NCBI RefSeq assembly: GCF_040712315.1
Contig: NC_134017.1
Location: 20,299,822 to 20,363,821, forward strand
Direction of reading: 5' to 3'
DNA from: Castanea sativa
Taxonomy: Eukaryota > Streptophyta > Magnoliopsida > Fagales > Fagaceae
DNA: 64,000 nucleotides
The notes beneath the pieces were generated by a model. That model did no database searches, was not told the DNA's origin, and was given only the letters and a program-made list of their open reading frames with translations. This document shows, one piece after another, positions 1-10,996 of the stretch. The position numbers and the translations under genes are program-made. Positions within the stretch are counted from its first letter, which is position 1. Every line of letters begins with the position of its first letter.

Positions 1-1450
1 GTTAGCAGACAAAGATGCTGAGTTAAGAAAATAAAGCACAGAAGAGATAACATCCTCACCCAATAATTCCCAATAATTTTGATAAAAGATAGGGGGCATA
101 CCATCCGGACCTGGGGCTTTTAGAGGGGCCCTTTGCTTAATTGCTTCTTGCACTTCCGAGGCTTCAAAATCAGCCACTAAGCTTGCATTCATCTCATCAT
201 TTATAATGGGATATATGTGCTGGGTAGTACTTTCTAGATTTATGGGGTTGGCCGATTTGAATAAGTCTTGGTAGTAGGCCACAATTGTATGTGCCACTTC
301 ATTTTGATCAACACACCACGTGCCATCAACTTTTTTGAGAGAAAATATGGAATTTTTACGGAACCTTTGTGTGGCTCTTGCGTGGAAATACTTAGAGTTC
401 CTATCTCCATATTTTGCCCATTGAACTTTAGACCTTTTCAACCACATTCGAGCCTCCTTGTCCATGAGTTTGTTGAGTTCAAACATCAACTCCCTAACCC
501 GAAAATTCTGCCTAGTTCTCATTGCTTCCCTCTCGTCTTGCACAATTTATTTCTTCTTTAGTTCCAACTCCTTTCTTACACTACCAAAATTTTTCATACT
601 CCAAATCTTCAGTGCAACACCACATCTCTCTATCTTTTTAATAACTTTAGTACCCAGGTCAGCTGGATCATTAACGGCCCACACTGCTTGAATAGTATCA
701 GTACACCCTTTCTCTGTTAGCCATATTTCTTCGAACTGGAAAGGTTTGGATGCAATCGGTAAGACCAAGTCCCTTGGCACGATCCAGATTGGGAAATGAT
801 CTGAAGAGAAGGATGGAAAATGGTGGACAACGGTCCCAGAAATCTAAGCAACCATTCACTATTAGCCATACCTCGATCTAATCGCTCCCATACCAAATGG
901 CCATCATTGAAGTGCTTCTTCCAAGTAAATTGAGAACCGGTAAAGCCAAGGTCCTCAATGGCTTCTCTAAATAGTTTCATTTGTGATTGGCTTCTATCAC
1001 TACCCCTAATTTCTCCGATTGTCTAATTATTTCATTAAAATCACCGAAACAGAGCCAAGGAAGTGTCATTCGAGTATTGAGCTCTCGAAGTAGATTTCAA
1101 GACTCTATTCTTTTGTGTGTCACGGGCTCACCATAAAATCCGATAATTCTCCAAGCTCCTTCTTTTCCTTTATTCACAATAGCATCAATATGATTTTTAG
1201 AAGACGTTTCAACATGCAAGTCAATAGTATCCTTCCAAAAGAGAGCCAAACCACCAGCTCTATTTATTCTTTCCACAAAGTGCAAATTTCCAAAGCTTAA
1301 GTTTCTTTTGATTTCTTTTAGCCTTGTTTCGTCTGCCCTTGTCTCGGCTAAAAACACAACAGAGGGATTTTTAGCCCAAATTAAATCTCCAAGCTCTCGA
1401 ACTATACATGGATTCTCAAGCTCACGACAGTTCCATGCTAGACAACTCAT
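1..1450 (-). pseudogene. LINE ORF2 (endonuclease + start of reverse transcriptase), broken
   Basis: ORF2 supplies the nickase and polymerase for target-primed reverse transcription. It begins MSCLAWNCRELENP at 1450, the usual plant L1 endonuclease start, followed by VVFLAETRAD and GGLALFWKD. The endonuclease motif GDFNEI is read at about 1050 in another frame. GFTGSQFTW and VWERLDRGMAN follow at about 950-860. RT sequence appears at the left edge (KAPGPDGMPP, then a segment ending FLNSASLSA). At least three frame changes and several stops separate these pieces. The YxDD catalytic motif would lie outside the window. Confidence 0.85.
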
Positions 1451-1455
1451 TAGGA

Positions 1456-2873
1456 CTAGCAGGGCTCCTCTGCAGCCTCCACCAATAAATTATGATCTCC
1501 ATTAGAAATTTGTATCTTCTTACAGGGCTGTTCTGCCTCATCCTCCCCATCCACTGTTATAGGACGTTTGCATAAGGTTGGTGCATGCATGTTTTGTTCC
1601 AGAGTTTGTTTCAGACGTGCCAAACGTTTCCAGGTTCTCAAACATAATTGGCTCCCCTCAAGGTCACATGGCTCATTAGTGGAATCATGTGCATCATTAT
1701 GGGGCAAAAGGGTAGTCATGTCACGTGGATGTACCTAGTCAGATAGTATAAACAAACTAGGAGACAATTCATCCATAATACCCGGGTTAGCTGTATAGGA
1801 ATCATGAGTGTCATATTTGTTTATTTCCATACCAATATCCTTAATTTGAGCATCAAAATTTACCATATTTGTGTGCGTATTAGCATTCATCACAATAGGA
1901 AAAGTTTCAACACAATCCGTGATTTTACCTGCATGGGAAGTTTGAGTGATAGTTATTGTATTACCCAGTATTTCTGAATTTTGATTATCCTTGGAAGATT
2001 CGAGGTCAACCAAGTTTATGACTGCTTCTTGCGGCCGCGCCGTCCCTTGTGGCTTCCCTTTTGGTCCACGCCCGGTCCTCACAGGAATATCTTCTCCACC
2101 AAAATCACCTCCTGAGCCGGGCACAAACATAACCGATTTCTTCCCTATTGAGAATGGATCAGCTCGAAGCCATGGACCATATTCTTGCTGATCCAATGGC
2201 AGCGAACCCTTGCTGGATAACCACATACTACACTCCTTCGCATCATGAGACACCATCCCACACCAATAGCAAAAGTTTGGCATCTTCTCATACTTAAAAC
2301 TTACCCAAACCTCTCTGTCCTTGCCGAGAAGAACTTGGCGTCCTCTGCTGAGTGGTCTTGTGATGTTAACTCCTACTCTGATTCTTAGAAAATTACCTCC
2401 CATTAGCTCACCGGATTGTGAGGCTCTTGATACTTCCCCAATGCTTTTTCCTATCCCGTAAGCTGTCCTTTCATTTAGTCTGTTTACTGGGAGGCCGTGA
2501 AGTTGAACCCAGAATTTGACTGTATGAAATTTAATATCCCGGATAGAACATGACCCATTGTAGCGAGAGAGGACAATAAGATGTTTATCATAGGACCACG
2601 GTTCAGTTGCTAAAACCCTTTCAGCCTCGTTCTCATCATCAAACACAAATAGCAGGACATGGTTTCCTACATCTCGGATTCGAAGCCGTTTCGGGTCTTC
2701 CACAACGGCTTAAGAGTTCTTCCCACAGCTTCGATACTAAGCACCCTCCTTGTCATGAATTTGCCTGCAAGTATCACTTCTTTAGCAGCGTATGTTTCAT
2801 CCTCCAGAGTAACCTTGCTATTTTCTTCCTCCAAAAGGGAGAATTGTTTCCAATCGTTTAGTATTTCGTCCAT
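1456..2873 (-). pseudogene. LINE ORF1 (nucleic-acid-binding, Gag-like), frameshifted
   Basis: ORF1 of plant L1 elements encodes an RNA/DNA chaperone that packages the element RNA. Reading starts at the ATG at 2873 (MDEILNDWKQFSL...). The frame must change near 2700 to continue into the DUF4283 core (VLLFVFDDENEAERVL, EPWSYDKHLIVL). A zinc knuckle CYWCGMVSHDAKEC fits C-x2-C-x4-H-x4-C. An in-frame TAG lies at about 1735-1737; the same frame then continues to the stop at 1456 with a basic tail typical of the end of this ORF. One frameshift plus one stop make it non-functional. The family call rests on the knuckle plus the DUF4283-like segment. Confidence 0.85.
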
Positions 2874-3387
2874 TATTCGAAGGTCAAACAGTGTTGTAGA
2901 AAGGAGAAGGAAAAGGATTGTTTTTTCCCCACCCCAAGAAAGACAGAGACCATTAGCCCTACTATCAACGGTGTCAATAGAGGGAAAGAATAAGGAAGGT
3001 AATAGGTTCTACAGTCTCGCCGCTCTAAGCTACGTTAGAGAGACGAGAACAAGAAAAGTCCTCAATCTTTTCTCTTTTTGTTCTTTTGTTTTGCCAAATG
3101 ATTTATCTTTATTGTCAAATGCCATAGAAGTCTCCTATTTAATTGATGACAGTCAAAGACCTGTCCTTATTTTTTTCAGCTTCTTGTCTAATGAAAACAT
3201 TTAACTAAAAACTAGATCATTTTAGAGAGTTCGTTAATATGGCCACGAAAGAATCCTATCACTTCTTTTCTTTTCTTTTTTAAACGGAAAGATAATATTT
3301 GAACCTTGGATTTTTCTGTTTAAAACATTAGAAGGTGCTAATTAATTGAGCTAGAATGCTGTAATATGAAAGCTTATAAATGTATTA

Positions 3388-3515
3388 GTTTTTTAACTTA
3401 ATTTAAGTGTATGCATGTGTAAAACTTCCTTCTATAGATTTGAACTCCGATTCTTACCCTCATGCCTTACAAATATTTTTATTTGTGAAGTAACTATCAT
3501 ACTAAGAGTGATTTA
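3388..3515 (-). mobile_element. Diverged SINE copy (family B)
   Basis: Same family as the copies at 23682, 26003, 34801 and 53170. From the T-rich tail the sequence follows their order: TTTAAGTGTATGCATGTG, a segment matching the reversed box B area (TTTGAACTC), then TACAAATATTTTTATTTGTGAAGTAACTA. It is the most diverged of the five. No target duplication was recognised. Confidence 0.6.
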
Positions 3516-3593
3516 TTTTATTGTTATGTGCCACATTAAATTCTTGACATATTTAAGTGTTTTAAATTTAATTTAAATAATTAAGAGTCTTTT

Positions 3594-3735
3594 AGTTCAA
3601 CTAGCACCTGTAGTTTGTTGGCTTGGCGTATGTTAAACAACCAGCTAGTAAGAGGTTCCACGTAAAAGCCTTGTAGCTCAACTAGTACATGTAGCTTGTT
3701 GGCTAAACAACCAACTTATGAGAATTTCCATGTTT
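3594..3735. repeat. Short direct duplication (~70 bp)
   Basis: Two similar segments, about 3594-3660 and 3667-3735, share TAG(T/C)TCAACTAG(C/T)AC.TGTAG, TTGTTGGCT and AAACAACCA. Both have a weak tRNA-like look (TAGCTCAACTAG), so they could be decayed SINE heads. This is not proven. Confidence 0.4.
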
Positions 3736-3787
3736 GGTTTTCCGCGGGGCATGCATAAGGTTAATTCAAATAAATTAGTTTTTAGTA

Positions 3788-3957
3788 GGTTCTAGTTAGC
3801 TTAGTTGGTAAAGTCTCTGATACTTGTATAAGAGATCTAAGATTCAATTCTCGTCTACACCAAAAACTGATTAGTATCTTAGTCTTTTGATAAAAAATTA
3901 TCATTAGAAGCAGACGCTATAGGTTGAAACTCTCTTAAAAAAAGTTTTCTATATAAA
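3788..3957 (+). mobile_element. tRNA-derived SINE (family A)
   Basis: The head carries pol III promoter-like boxes: TTAGCTTAGTTGGTAAAG (box A type, about 3798-3815) and AGATTCAATTCTCG (box B type, about 3840-3853), with tRNA-like spacing. A tRNA-unrelated body follows (AGCAGACGCTATAGGTTG) and an A-rich tail ends near 3957. It is not a tRNA gene: there is no cloverleaf beyond the two boxes and the box B is degenerate. Confidence 0.75.
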
Positions 3958-4412
3958 AAAATCTAATTCAAATAAATTTCTTTTCTAGTTTATTTGAATT
4001 GGATAGCTGGTCGAATCAGCATAGAAGCTAAGTAATGGTGCTTTGTACCGGGGACAAGTTATAGCTGATCGAAGCTCTAGGTTGGCTTTGGTGGATGGTC
4101 ACTTATGTGGTGTTCTTCTAGGTGGTATTAATGCATTAAAGTTTAGCCAATATATTGGAGTCTTTCGTTTTGCCTTGAAAAGTAATGTTAACATGATATC
4201 TAGAGTTATGCACTCTGCACAGAGGTGTTTTCTCTCAAGTGAGTCGCTTTTGGGCATTTTATTCTGCAATTTAGTTCTGTTGGAAAGGATGCTACTCGAG
4301 TGGCTCCACAAGTTGCTTCATGTGCCATGTAATGTCATGCAATTAGAGTTTTTAATAAAATATTTTTAAACATTTAAAGCTAGAAATATTTCTTTCAAGT
4401 AGAAATATTTAT
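3958..4412. other. Intergenic, nothing recognised
   Basis: AT-rich DNA with a moderately balanced island at 4020-4330. That island can be read as a 108-residue frame, but the translation has no motif and no similarity I recognise. Confidence 0.5.
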
Positions 4413-4453
4413 AATAATTGTTGATGTATAGCATTTATACATCAACAATTATT
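4413..4453. repeat. Perfect hairpin, 18-bp arms
   Basis: The arm AATAATTGTTGATGTATA (4413-4430) is followed by a 5-nt loop GCATT and the exact reverse complement (4436-4453). It is AT-rich and lies between two A/T runs. It may be a MITE remnant; the sequence shows no function. Confidence 0.85.
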
Positions 4454-4902
4454 ACAATATTTTTACAAATTAAATATAAGAAAAAAATTATTTGTTATAT
4501 AAATGTGATAATAAATGTAATTAGTGAATTTAAACAACATAATAATAATTATTTTATAATTAGAATGAAACTTTTATTAAAAAATAAATAGCAGAATTAC
4601 ATAACATATGCAAGGTCAAGTGGTAACGATACAAATTAAATTGACAAAAATCACTTCCTTGTATGCTTGAATTGAAGCCCTTTGAAACTGAGGAGTTTTT
4701 CCTTTATGTCTTTTTCTTATTTATTTTATGTATTAGATGAAGTGTTCATAAATAATCGATGACACCTAAGTTTGTAAAAATTATGTAAGAAAATTCAACT
4801 TTTACTTTTTTTTATTTTTTATTTTTTATTTTTTTTCCTTTTGGGCTTTTCTCACTTTGAATGTCAGCCCTTCCTCCAAATCTAGGCCTAACCAAAAAGT
4901 GG

Positions 4903-4904
<2 letters not shown>
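4454..4904. other. Intergenic, AT-rich
   Basis: No gene. AT-rich with T-runs at 4800-4850 and no recognised element. Confidence 0.5.

Positions 4905-4978
<74 letters not shown>
4905..4978. repeat. Compound microsatellite (CT)n(TA)n
   Basis: About 51 bp of CT repeats run directly into about 23 bp of TA repeats. Likely length-polymorphic. The reverse-strand frame through it is an artefact of the repeat. Confidence 0.95.
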
Positions 4979-5106
4979 AAATAGAGATCTTATGTGGGAC
5001 AGTATGAGATCTTATCATGTAACACTCTAATTATGCATTTAGCTTCTTTAACCTTTTCTCCTTAACTTTTTCTACTTTTATCTAAAAGATGAGCTATTGT
5101 TGAAAA

Positions 5107-6497
5107 CTAGTGGATGTCCCGCGTGATGCGCGTGTTCGATATTAGTTATTTTATAATACTCATATGTGTTATAATGTTTGGAAAATTAATTTCAATTATG
5201 TATTATACTTCACTAAAATAATGAATGAAAAAAAAATTGTAACACAATCAATCCATAAGTAACCATATTTAATTAAACTCTAAAAATGCCACTATATGTG
5301 CCCTTTTTGTTTGATTAAATGTACATATATATTTTGTTCTTACATTTGACATTTCCAATATAAATTTTTTATTATTTCCTTTTTTTTTTAGAAGTAATTA
5401 TTATTTTAAAGAAAACATGTGAACTTTTGAAGACTAAACATCTAAGATTTAAGGTTTATAATTTCTAATTCGCAAAACTAAATATACATGCCAAGAGATT
5501 AAAAATAAAGCAATAATTGAACATAGAAATATAAAATTATACTATTTCATATCTCACGTTTGAATTTACTTACATCTGAGTACCTTAATCACTTACAAAA
5601 ATTAAGCACTTTCCAAAAATATAAATAAATACAAAAAAACACATACCTTTTAGAAACCCCATATGTTGTTAAAGTATTGTATCAAGCTTTGATAGTATTG
5701 TTAAGAAGTTTAGATCATATGCACCTGAAACCAAAGCCAATTTCATACTCTTTTTTACACTAATCTCACACTTTGTCCCTCTATCTCTCCAGTCCCACTT
5801 TTCTTTTGGCCTTTTGATATTTTGTGATACTGGAATATATAAAAGAACATGAAAATTAATATTGAATGGAGAAAACCTTTCATTTTTTAAATTAATGAAA
5901 TTAAAAGTGGAAGAGTTCAAGAAGTTGGAAAAGGGAGTAGAACCAAATCTTTTAATTTTTTTCATTTATGGCTTAAACTAATCATTGATAAAAAGAAGGT
6001 AGGTGAAATGCTAAACAAAAAAAATACTCATATCAAGCGCCACATGGCAGGGCTTTATGCACTTCGCATGAGGTCTCTACAGCTTTGATAGTGTTGTTAA
6101 GAAGTTTAGATCATATGCACCTAAAACCAAAGCCAATTTCATACTCTTTTTGACAGTAATCTCCCACTTTGTCCCTCTATCTCTCCAGTCCTACTTTTCT
6201 TTTGGCCTTTTGATATTTTGTGATACTGGAATATATAAAAGAACATGAAAACTAATATTGAATGGAAAAAACCTTTCATTTTTTAAATTAATGAAATTAA
6301 AAGTATAAAAGTTCAAGAAGTTAGAAAAGGGAGTGGAGCCAAATCTTTTAATTTTTTTGCATTTAAGGCTTAAACTAATCATTGATAAAAAGAATGAAGG
6401 TGAAAGGCTAAATGAAAAAGTACTCATATCAAGCGCCACATGGCAAGGCCTCATGCACTCCACATAAGGTCTCTACTTTTATATATATATTGATTGA
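5107..6497 (-). mobile_element. Non-autonomous Helitron (~1.39 kb)
   Basis: The minus-strand 3' end reads ...ACGCGCATCACGCGGGACATCCACTAG followed by T: a short GC-rich potential hairpin about 10 nt before a terminal CTAG, as expected of Helitrons inserting between A and T. The 5' end on the minus strand lies at 6497 or 6493, beginning TC (TCAATATATATATAAAAG, then TAGAGACC). No coding capacity was seen. Inside, the 5' portion is present twice in tandem. The hairpin stem is weak (core CGCG/CGCG), so the 3' end is less certain than the overall interpretation. Confidence 0.6.
5685..6476. repeat. Tandem duplication, period 396 bp
   Basis: The unit 5685-6080 is repeated at 6081-6476. Both begin AGCTTTGATAGT.TTGTTAAG, contain CAAGCGCCACATGGCA, and end with (A/G)AGGTCTCTAC. 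Each copy contains a similar minus-strand frame; these are shadows of the repeat, not genes. The repeated segment is the 5' terminal part of the Helitron above. Confidence 0.9.
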
Positions 6498-7639
6498 TTA
6501 TACCAAATCAAATCAAACCTTATAAAAAGTCCAAGCTTACTAATTCCTTTACGTATTATGACCCAACCATGATCTTTTACCATGTGTAGATGAAAGCCAA
6601 GACCCTAACCCACTTACAAACTCTCTTTCTCCTCTCCATGTGTAGATGAAACTTGAAGGCCAAAACCTTGATTCACTTAGAAACTCTCTTCCATCGTACA
6701 AGCTTCCCTTCAAACTACATATACTCTTCAGCTTCTTTGCAAACAATGGTTTGCAATTTAGATTCAGTGATCTCATCATACCAAACCAATGTTCATACTC
6801 ATTTTTCAAGTCTTAGTTAAGCCTTTCTGTGTAAACTAATGGAGATGTACAGCTAAAGAAGATATACAATCACTCTAATTTTTTTTTAAAAAAAATGTAC
6901 AATTTATCCTCAACAATCTCACCACTCTATTTTCTCTTCCTCTTCCAATTGCAAGTGTTTTTTTTTTTTTACACAAATTCATGAAAGTGGTAGGTCCATC
7001 ATAAGCATAAAGATTATCATATGTTCATATATTGACAAACAATTGAGAAACTACGATCATAAATTCTAAAAGCATTTGTCTCTTCTAAAAATCTAAACAA
7101 TTTATAAGATTCTAACCACAAATATTTGGCATATTATCTATGATGCAAAAATAATTTTAGTACTCCATATGGTATAAACTAGAGAGGACTATAGAAACTT
7201 TTAGTTAGATGCAAGCCATTTTTAAAAAAAGTCTTCCTATTGTATTTACATGATCTGTCTTAAAGCAGAATTTTATTGGAAAAATTAATGATACGTTCAT
7301 TCAATCAAATTCATGAGCAACAAGGGTATGCCATATGTGATATTTTTACTGTAAGTACTACTCCATTCAGTTATTTAATTATATATGTACTACTTTTTTA
7401 TTGTTAATTCATGATTTATATTGCTTTTAATATACATATATATATATTATAATAATATGTACTTATTTTACTTATTAAAGCAATCTATGTTTATTTAGAT
7501 ATTTATTTCTATAAATCATCTTCAAGTTTTCCTGCTTAATTACTCAATTTCTATTGATGTAAATAGTGAAAATCAAAATCTTATAGAAACCAATTTTATT
7601 GTTTCAGTTTGAGACTAACATACTTTTAGGCAAATTTCC
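6498..7639. other. Intergenic, nothing recognised
   Basis: AT-rich DNA with homopolymer runs (6960-6972 T-run) and a short TA run near 7435-7450. No coding sequence or repeat boundary could be defined. Confidence 0.5.
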
Positions 7640-8210
7640 AACTAGATACTATTAATTTTATGCTACTGTAGTGTTGTACCCTAGCCTGCCCTACCGTGGC
7701 GGTCTTAATTTTATGGTACTGTAGTGTTGTATATATATGTTTCTGGTAACGGGTTTTGTGTTTGTGGATTACTGAGAGGTGAAGCAAAGGCGTTGACAGA
7801 GCAAGCAAAGTGGAAGAGCTTGTAAGCAAGAGCAAGAACGTGGGTGGGTTCCTTTGGTGTGGAAGTAATGTCTTCTTTGATCTTGACTTTTCCATGATCA
7901 ACCCCAATGCTCATCTTTTCTCTTTGTGATCTCTATTGCAATAACATCAATATCTTTCTCGGGGCTTGACTTTTCCATGATCAACCTCATGCTCATCTTG
8001 ATCCTTTGTGATCTCCATTGTCCTTATTGTAATGCATTCTTTTGGTTGTTCTTTCCAAGTCTTCCGTGTTCCTTTGTAATCTTGAGAATAGCCTTGAAGT
8101 CTTGAGAGAAAGCTTTGAACCGAGACTCTAATTCAATGCTAGTCACCGTTATCTTTGATGAGAAGTTTTGTTGAGTGGAATTGGCGGAAGAAGATTTTAG
8201 CCACACAAAA

Positions 8211-8264
<54 letters not shown>

Positions 8265-8400
8265 TGGTAGGATTTTAACTCTAATACCAAATTGACGTAG
8301 AAAAATTGAAGAACTTGTCTACGTGTGTTGTGGTGGTTTAAGGTTTAGGAAGATTTGAGGATTTTGGGTTTGGATACCTTTTTAGAATACTGGTGAGAGT
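7640..8400 (-). mobile_element. LTR-retrotransposon fragment, left arm of a head-to-head pair
   Basis: Read on the minus strand: an LTR end (ACACACGTAGACAAGTTCTT ... TTTTTCTACGTCA at about 8340-8293), then a primer-site-like ATTTGGTATTAGAGTT (8291-8276; compare the initiator-tRNA complement TGGTATCAGAGC). An internal leader follows, with a gag-like segment (TSIELESRFKAFSQDFKAI, then DHGKVK). The same LTR end and internal segment recur in opposite orientation at 8420-9150. The internal part contains a long (TA)n run. The low-coordinate boundary is approximate. Confidence 0.65.
8213..8261. repeat. (TA)n microsatellite
   Basis: About 48 bp of uninterrupted TA/AT inside the retrotransposon fragment. 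The tyrosine/isoleucine-alternating frame over it is an artefact. Confidence 0.95.
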
Positions 8401-10611
8401 TCAAGAGAGAAAAAATTATGTTACACACACGCAGACAAGTTATTCAACTTTTTCTACGTCAGTTTTTAGTTTCAAAGCAAAAACACTACTAAAATCCTAC
8501 CACAATTTTTTTCTTCTTTTTTGATAGAATCTTATCCTGCCAACTGCTCAACAAAATTTCTCTTCAAAGATAATGTTGACTAACGCAAAATTAGAGTCAC
8601 AATTCAAGGCATTTTCTTAATTAATTATATGACTTCCAAGGCTTTTTTCTCATGATTACAAATGAACAAAGCAGACTTTGAACCAATTATGTGAGAAGAT
8701 GAATTCAATACAAGAAAAACTCTAATAATTATGCATTATGCGATCAACAACTCAAAGATTCTAAATTAGACAAAATTTTATCCTCACCCTTGTTGGCAGG
8801 CGTTGCACCAATGATCCCTTCAAAATCTGATTGATTTAGTGGTGCAAATTTATTGCCATAGTAGGTTGATTTGCATATTGGTCCAATGTGTTAAGGTATG
8901 GCCTTAAAAGAGAGAAACTCAACCTTATGATTCACCACAAGTCCAACTTCAAGAACAACCAATAGAATGCATTACAAGGACAATGGAGATCACAAAGTAG
9001 CAAGATGAGCATGAGGTTGATCATGGAAAAGTCAAGACCAAGGAAGATATTGATGTTATTGCAATGGAGATCACAAAGGGCCGGGGGAAAGTTGAGCATG
9101 AGGTTGATCATGGACAAGTCAAGACCCAAGAAGACATTAATGTTATTGCTATGGGTCAATTCAAAAGGGAATTTAAGTTGAAAAGCCTTCCAATCACATA
9201 TATTTTATTATTCCAAATGAATTTAATGAGATGGTGAAAAAAAAGATTTTGTTGCTACTGAAGGTGATTGAAGAGTTGGTGCAAGTTTGATGTTAATTTG
9301 AAGCTAAGGTTCATGTACTCTTAACACTATAAAACTCAAGGTTGAGTTTCTTCCGATTGGAGGAGAGTGATGCAGCCAAGGAAGGTTATATGCTATTACT
9401 TTGTAAATTCACCTCTTTGAGAATTATTTTATGGGTCCATGTGTAAAGTCCAATTGAAGTGAAAATCATATGGTTTTAATGCTTAAAGTACGAGTCATTT
9501 AGGGTTACTTCAATTTTTTTATTTAGGTTTTTATTTTATTAGTTATGGTATTTAGGGGTAAATCTATAATTTTTGCAATTTCTACAGATGAAGGGCATTA
9601 TGATAATTTGGTTATATCTAAAATCTTCTAGGTAATAGTTAGGTTTTATTTTCTTTGGATCCTAGATAGTATTTTAGTAGGTTTTAGTTTACTAGTCAAA
9701 CTAGTAGTCTTATAGTACTAGTAGGAATCCTATTACTACTAATTAGGGGTGTGTAACCAATCCGCCAAAACCAATCCGACCCGACCTAACCCGCCGAGTT
9801 AAGTCGGTTTTTAGGACTTGGTGGGTTGAGTTGGGTTACAATTTTTTTTTTGATAGCAGAACAGGTTGGGTTTGGGTCATAAAATTCTAAATTTGCCAAA
9901 CTCGACCTAACCCATCCATATATTTAATATATATTTAAAATATGTTATATAATTAATAATTTTAAAAAAAAATAATCAAATTTTCTTATTCTATATAAAA
10001 GCCAATTAGTTCACACAAACCTTAGTAAATTATTATTGTTGTTTAGTCATTAATGTTGTTTGCCTTTAAGGAGTTACATTAATACTAATCTTTGGGTTTT
10101 TTTAATATATTTATATTTATGTTTTTTTTGCTCAATTTAATAATAATAGTAATAAAAAAATTGTCCAACACATGGGTTCAACTCGACCCATGTGGATTGG
10201 ACTGGGTTGGGTTAGACTTATGTGATGGATTGGGTTGGATTTTTTTTTTAACCCATGCACACCCCTACAAGAAAGAGTTTTTATACAAATCATGCTCAAT
10301 GTATTCAAAGAAGATGGAGAATTGTTAATAAAATTGAGTGTTTTTTCTCCTCACTTTTCCTTCTTTCACTCTTCTTTAGCTTTCCTTCTCTGGTATTGTT
10401 CACTGGTATTGTTCATAGCTACCATTCAAAGATTTCGGAAACATTCTATTTTCATTTCTTTTTCTTCCCTTTTCAATCATAAATTAAATATTTTCTATTT
10501 TGAATCCTAACCCTACTTCTCAAGAGATTCTAAATTGAAAACTCACAAATCTTCCTATACATTAACCCACCACAACACACATAGACAAGTTCTTCAATTT
10601 GTCCTACATGA
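8401..10611 (+). mobile_element. LTR-retrotransposon fragment, right arm with 3' LTR
   Basis: Plus-oriented mate of 7640-8400. An LTR end (CAGACAAGTTATTCAACTTT ... CTACGTC, 8436-8461) is followed by internal sequence that mirrors the left arm (a direct match of 8540-8640 and 8950-9140 to the reverse complement of 8150-7880). A purine tract GGAGGAGAG (9359-9367) then precedes a 3' LTR of about 1.24 kb starting TGATGCAGCC at 9368 and ending ...CCTACATGA at about 10611. The tract followed by TGATGCAG is a common gypsy 3' junction. Gag-pol is almost entirely deleted. Confidence 0.65.
9745..10266. mobile_element. MITE nested in the LTR (terminal AGGGGTGTG)
   Basis: The left end AGGGGTGTGTAACC and right end AACCCATGCACACCCCT are inverted copies. 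Just inside are stretches rich in ACCCGACC/GGTTGGGTT, also inverted. Length is 522 bp. Short AGGGGTGTG ends are typical of hAT-like non-autonomous elements, but the flanking 8-mers do not match, so the superfamily is uncertain. Confidence 0.65.
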
Positions 10612-10996
10612 CTGTTGCTAAAATAGGCATGTGACAGAGAGATGTTAGAAATTTGGGTTTCCAAAAAGTTACTCTTCCCACATGTGAATAAGAGTTAATT
10701 TTGGGTGAAATTATATTATTGGTTCCTAAATCTTGGGTCAAGTTCATATCATCTCTGAGAATATTCCTTTTTTAATACACAAAATTGTAAACTCTATTGG
10801 AATGGGTGTGTTTCAAACACTTAGCCTTTGGCTTTGTGTCCTACGTTGGTTAGAGATGAGTCTTCATGTGTTTTTATAAACCTTAATTTGCACATCTCAA
10901 GTGGTAACTTGGAATATAATGGGCTAGGTGTTGGCTTGGGGTTGAATTTGTTATATCTCTCTCGAGCCTCATTCTTTTCCCTTTCTTTCTTTTAGC
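10612..10996. other. Intergenic, nothing recognised
   Basis: No coding region, terminal repeat or tRNA-like box was recognised. Confidence 0.4.

Larger units (their letters stand above)
1..2990 (-). mobile_element. L1-type LINE, 5' part, truncated by window edge
   Basis: A plant LINE read right to left. Order on the minus strand: a 5' leader (about 2990-2874), ORF1 with a DUF4283-like N-terminus and a CCHC knuckle, then an APE-type endonuclease and the beginning of the reverse transcriptase, which the window edge interrupts. The RT entry motif KAPGPDGMPP is read at about 130-90. Frameshifts and in-frame stops occur in both ORFs, so the copy is dead. The outer (5') boundary is approximate, because no target duplication can be checked when the 3' end lies outside the window. 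Confidence 0.9.

Noticed and set aside
3798..3853. Possible tRNA gene (TTAGCTTAGTTGGTAAAG ... box B)
   Set aside because: No full cloverleaf; box B is degenerate and a SINE body with A-rich tail follows.
4812..5018. Minus-strand frame rich in Arg-Glu and Tyr-Ile alternation
   Set aside because: It is the translation of the (CT)n(TA)n microsatellite and has no independent coding support.
5669..6463. Two similar ~95-residue minus-strand frames
   Set aside because: They are mirror readings of the 396-bp tandem duplication, AT-rich and without motifs.
8932..9159. Minus-strand frame with internal repeat (NNIN.FLGLD.SMINLML)
   Set aside because: It is the antisense reading of the retrotransposon gag-like repeat; the matching sense segment is in the head-to-head partner.
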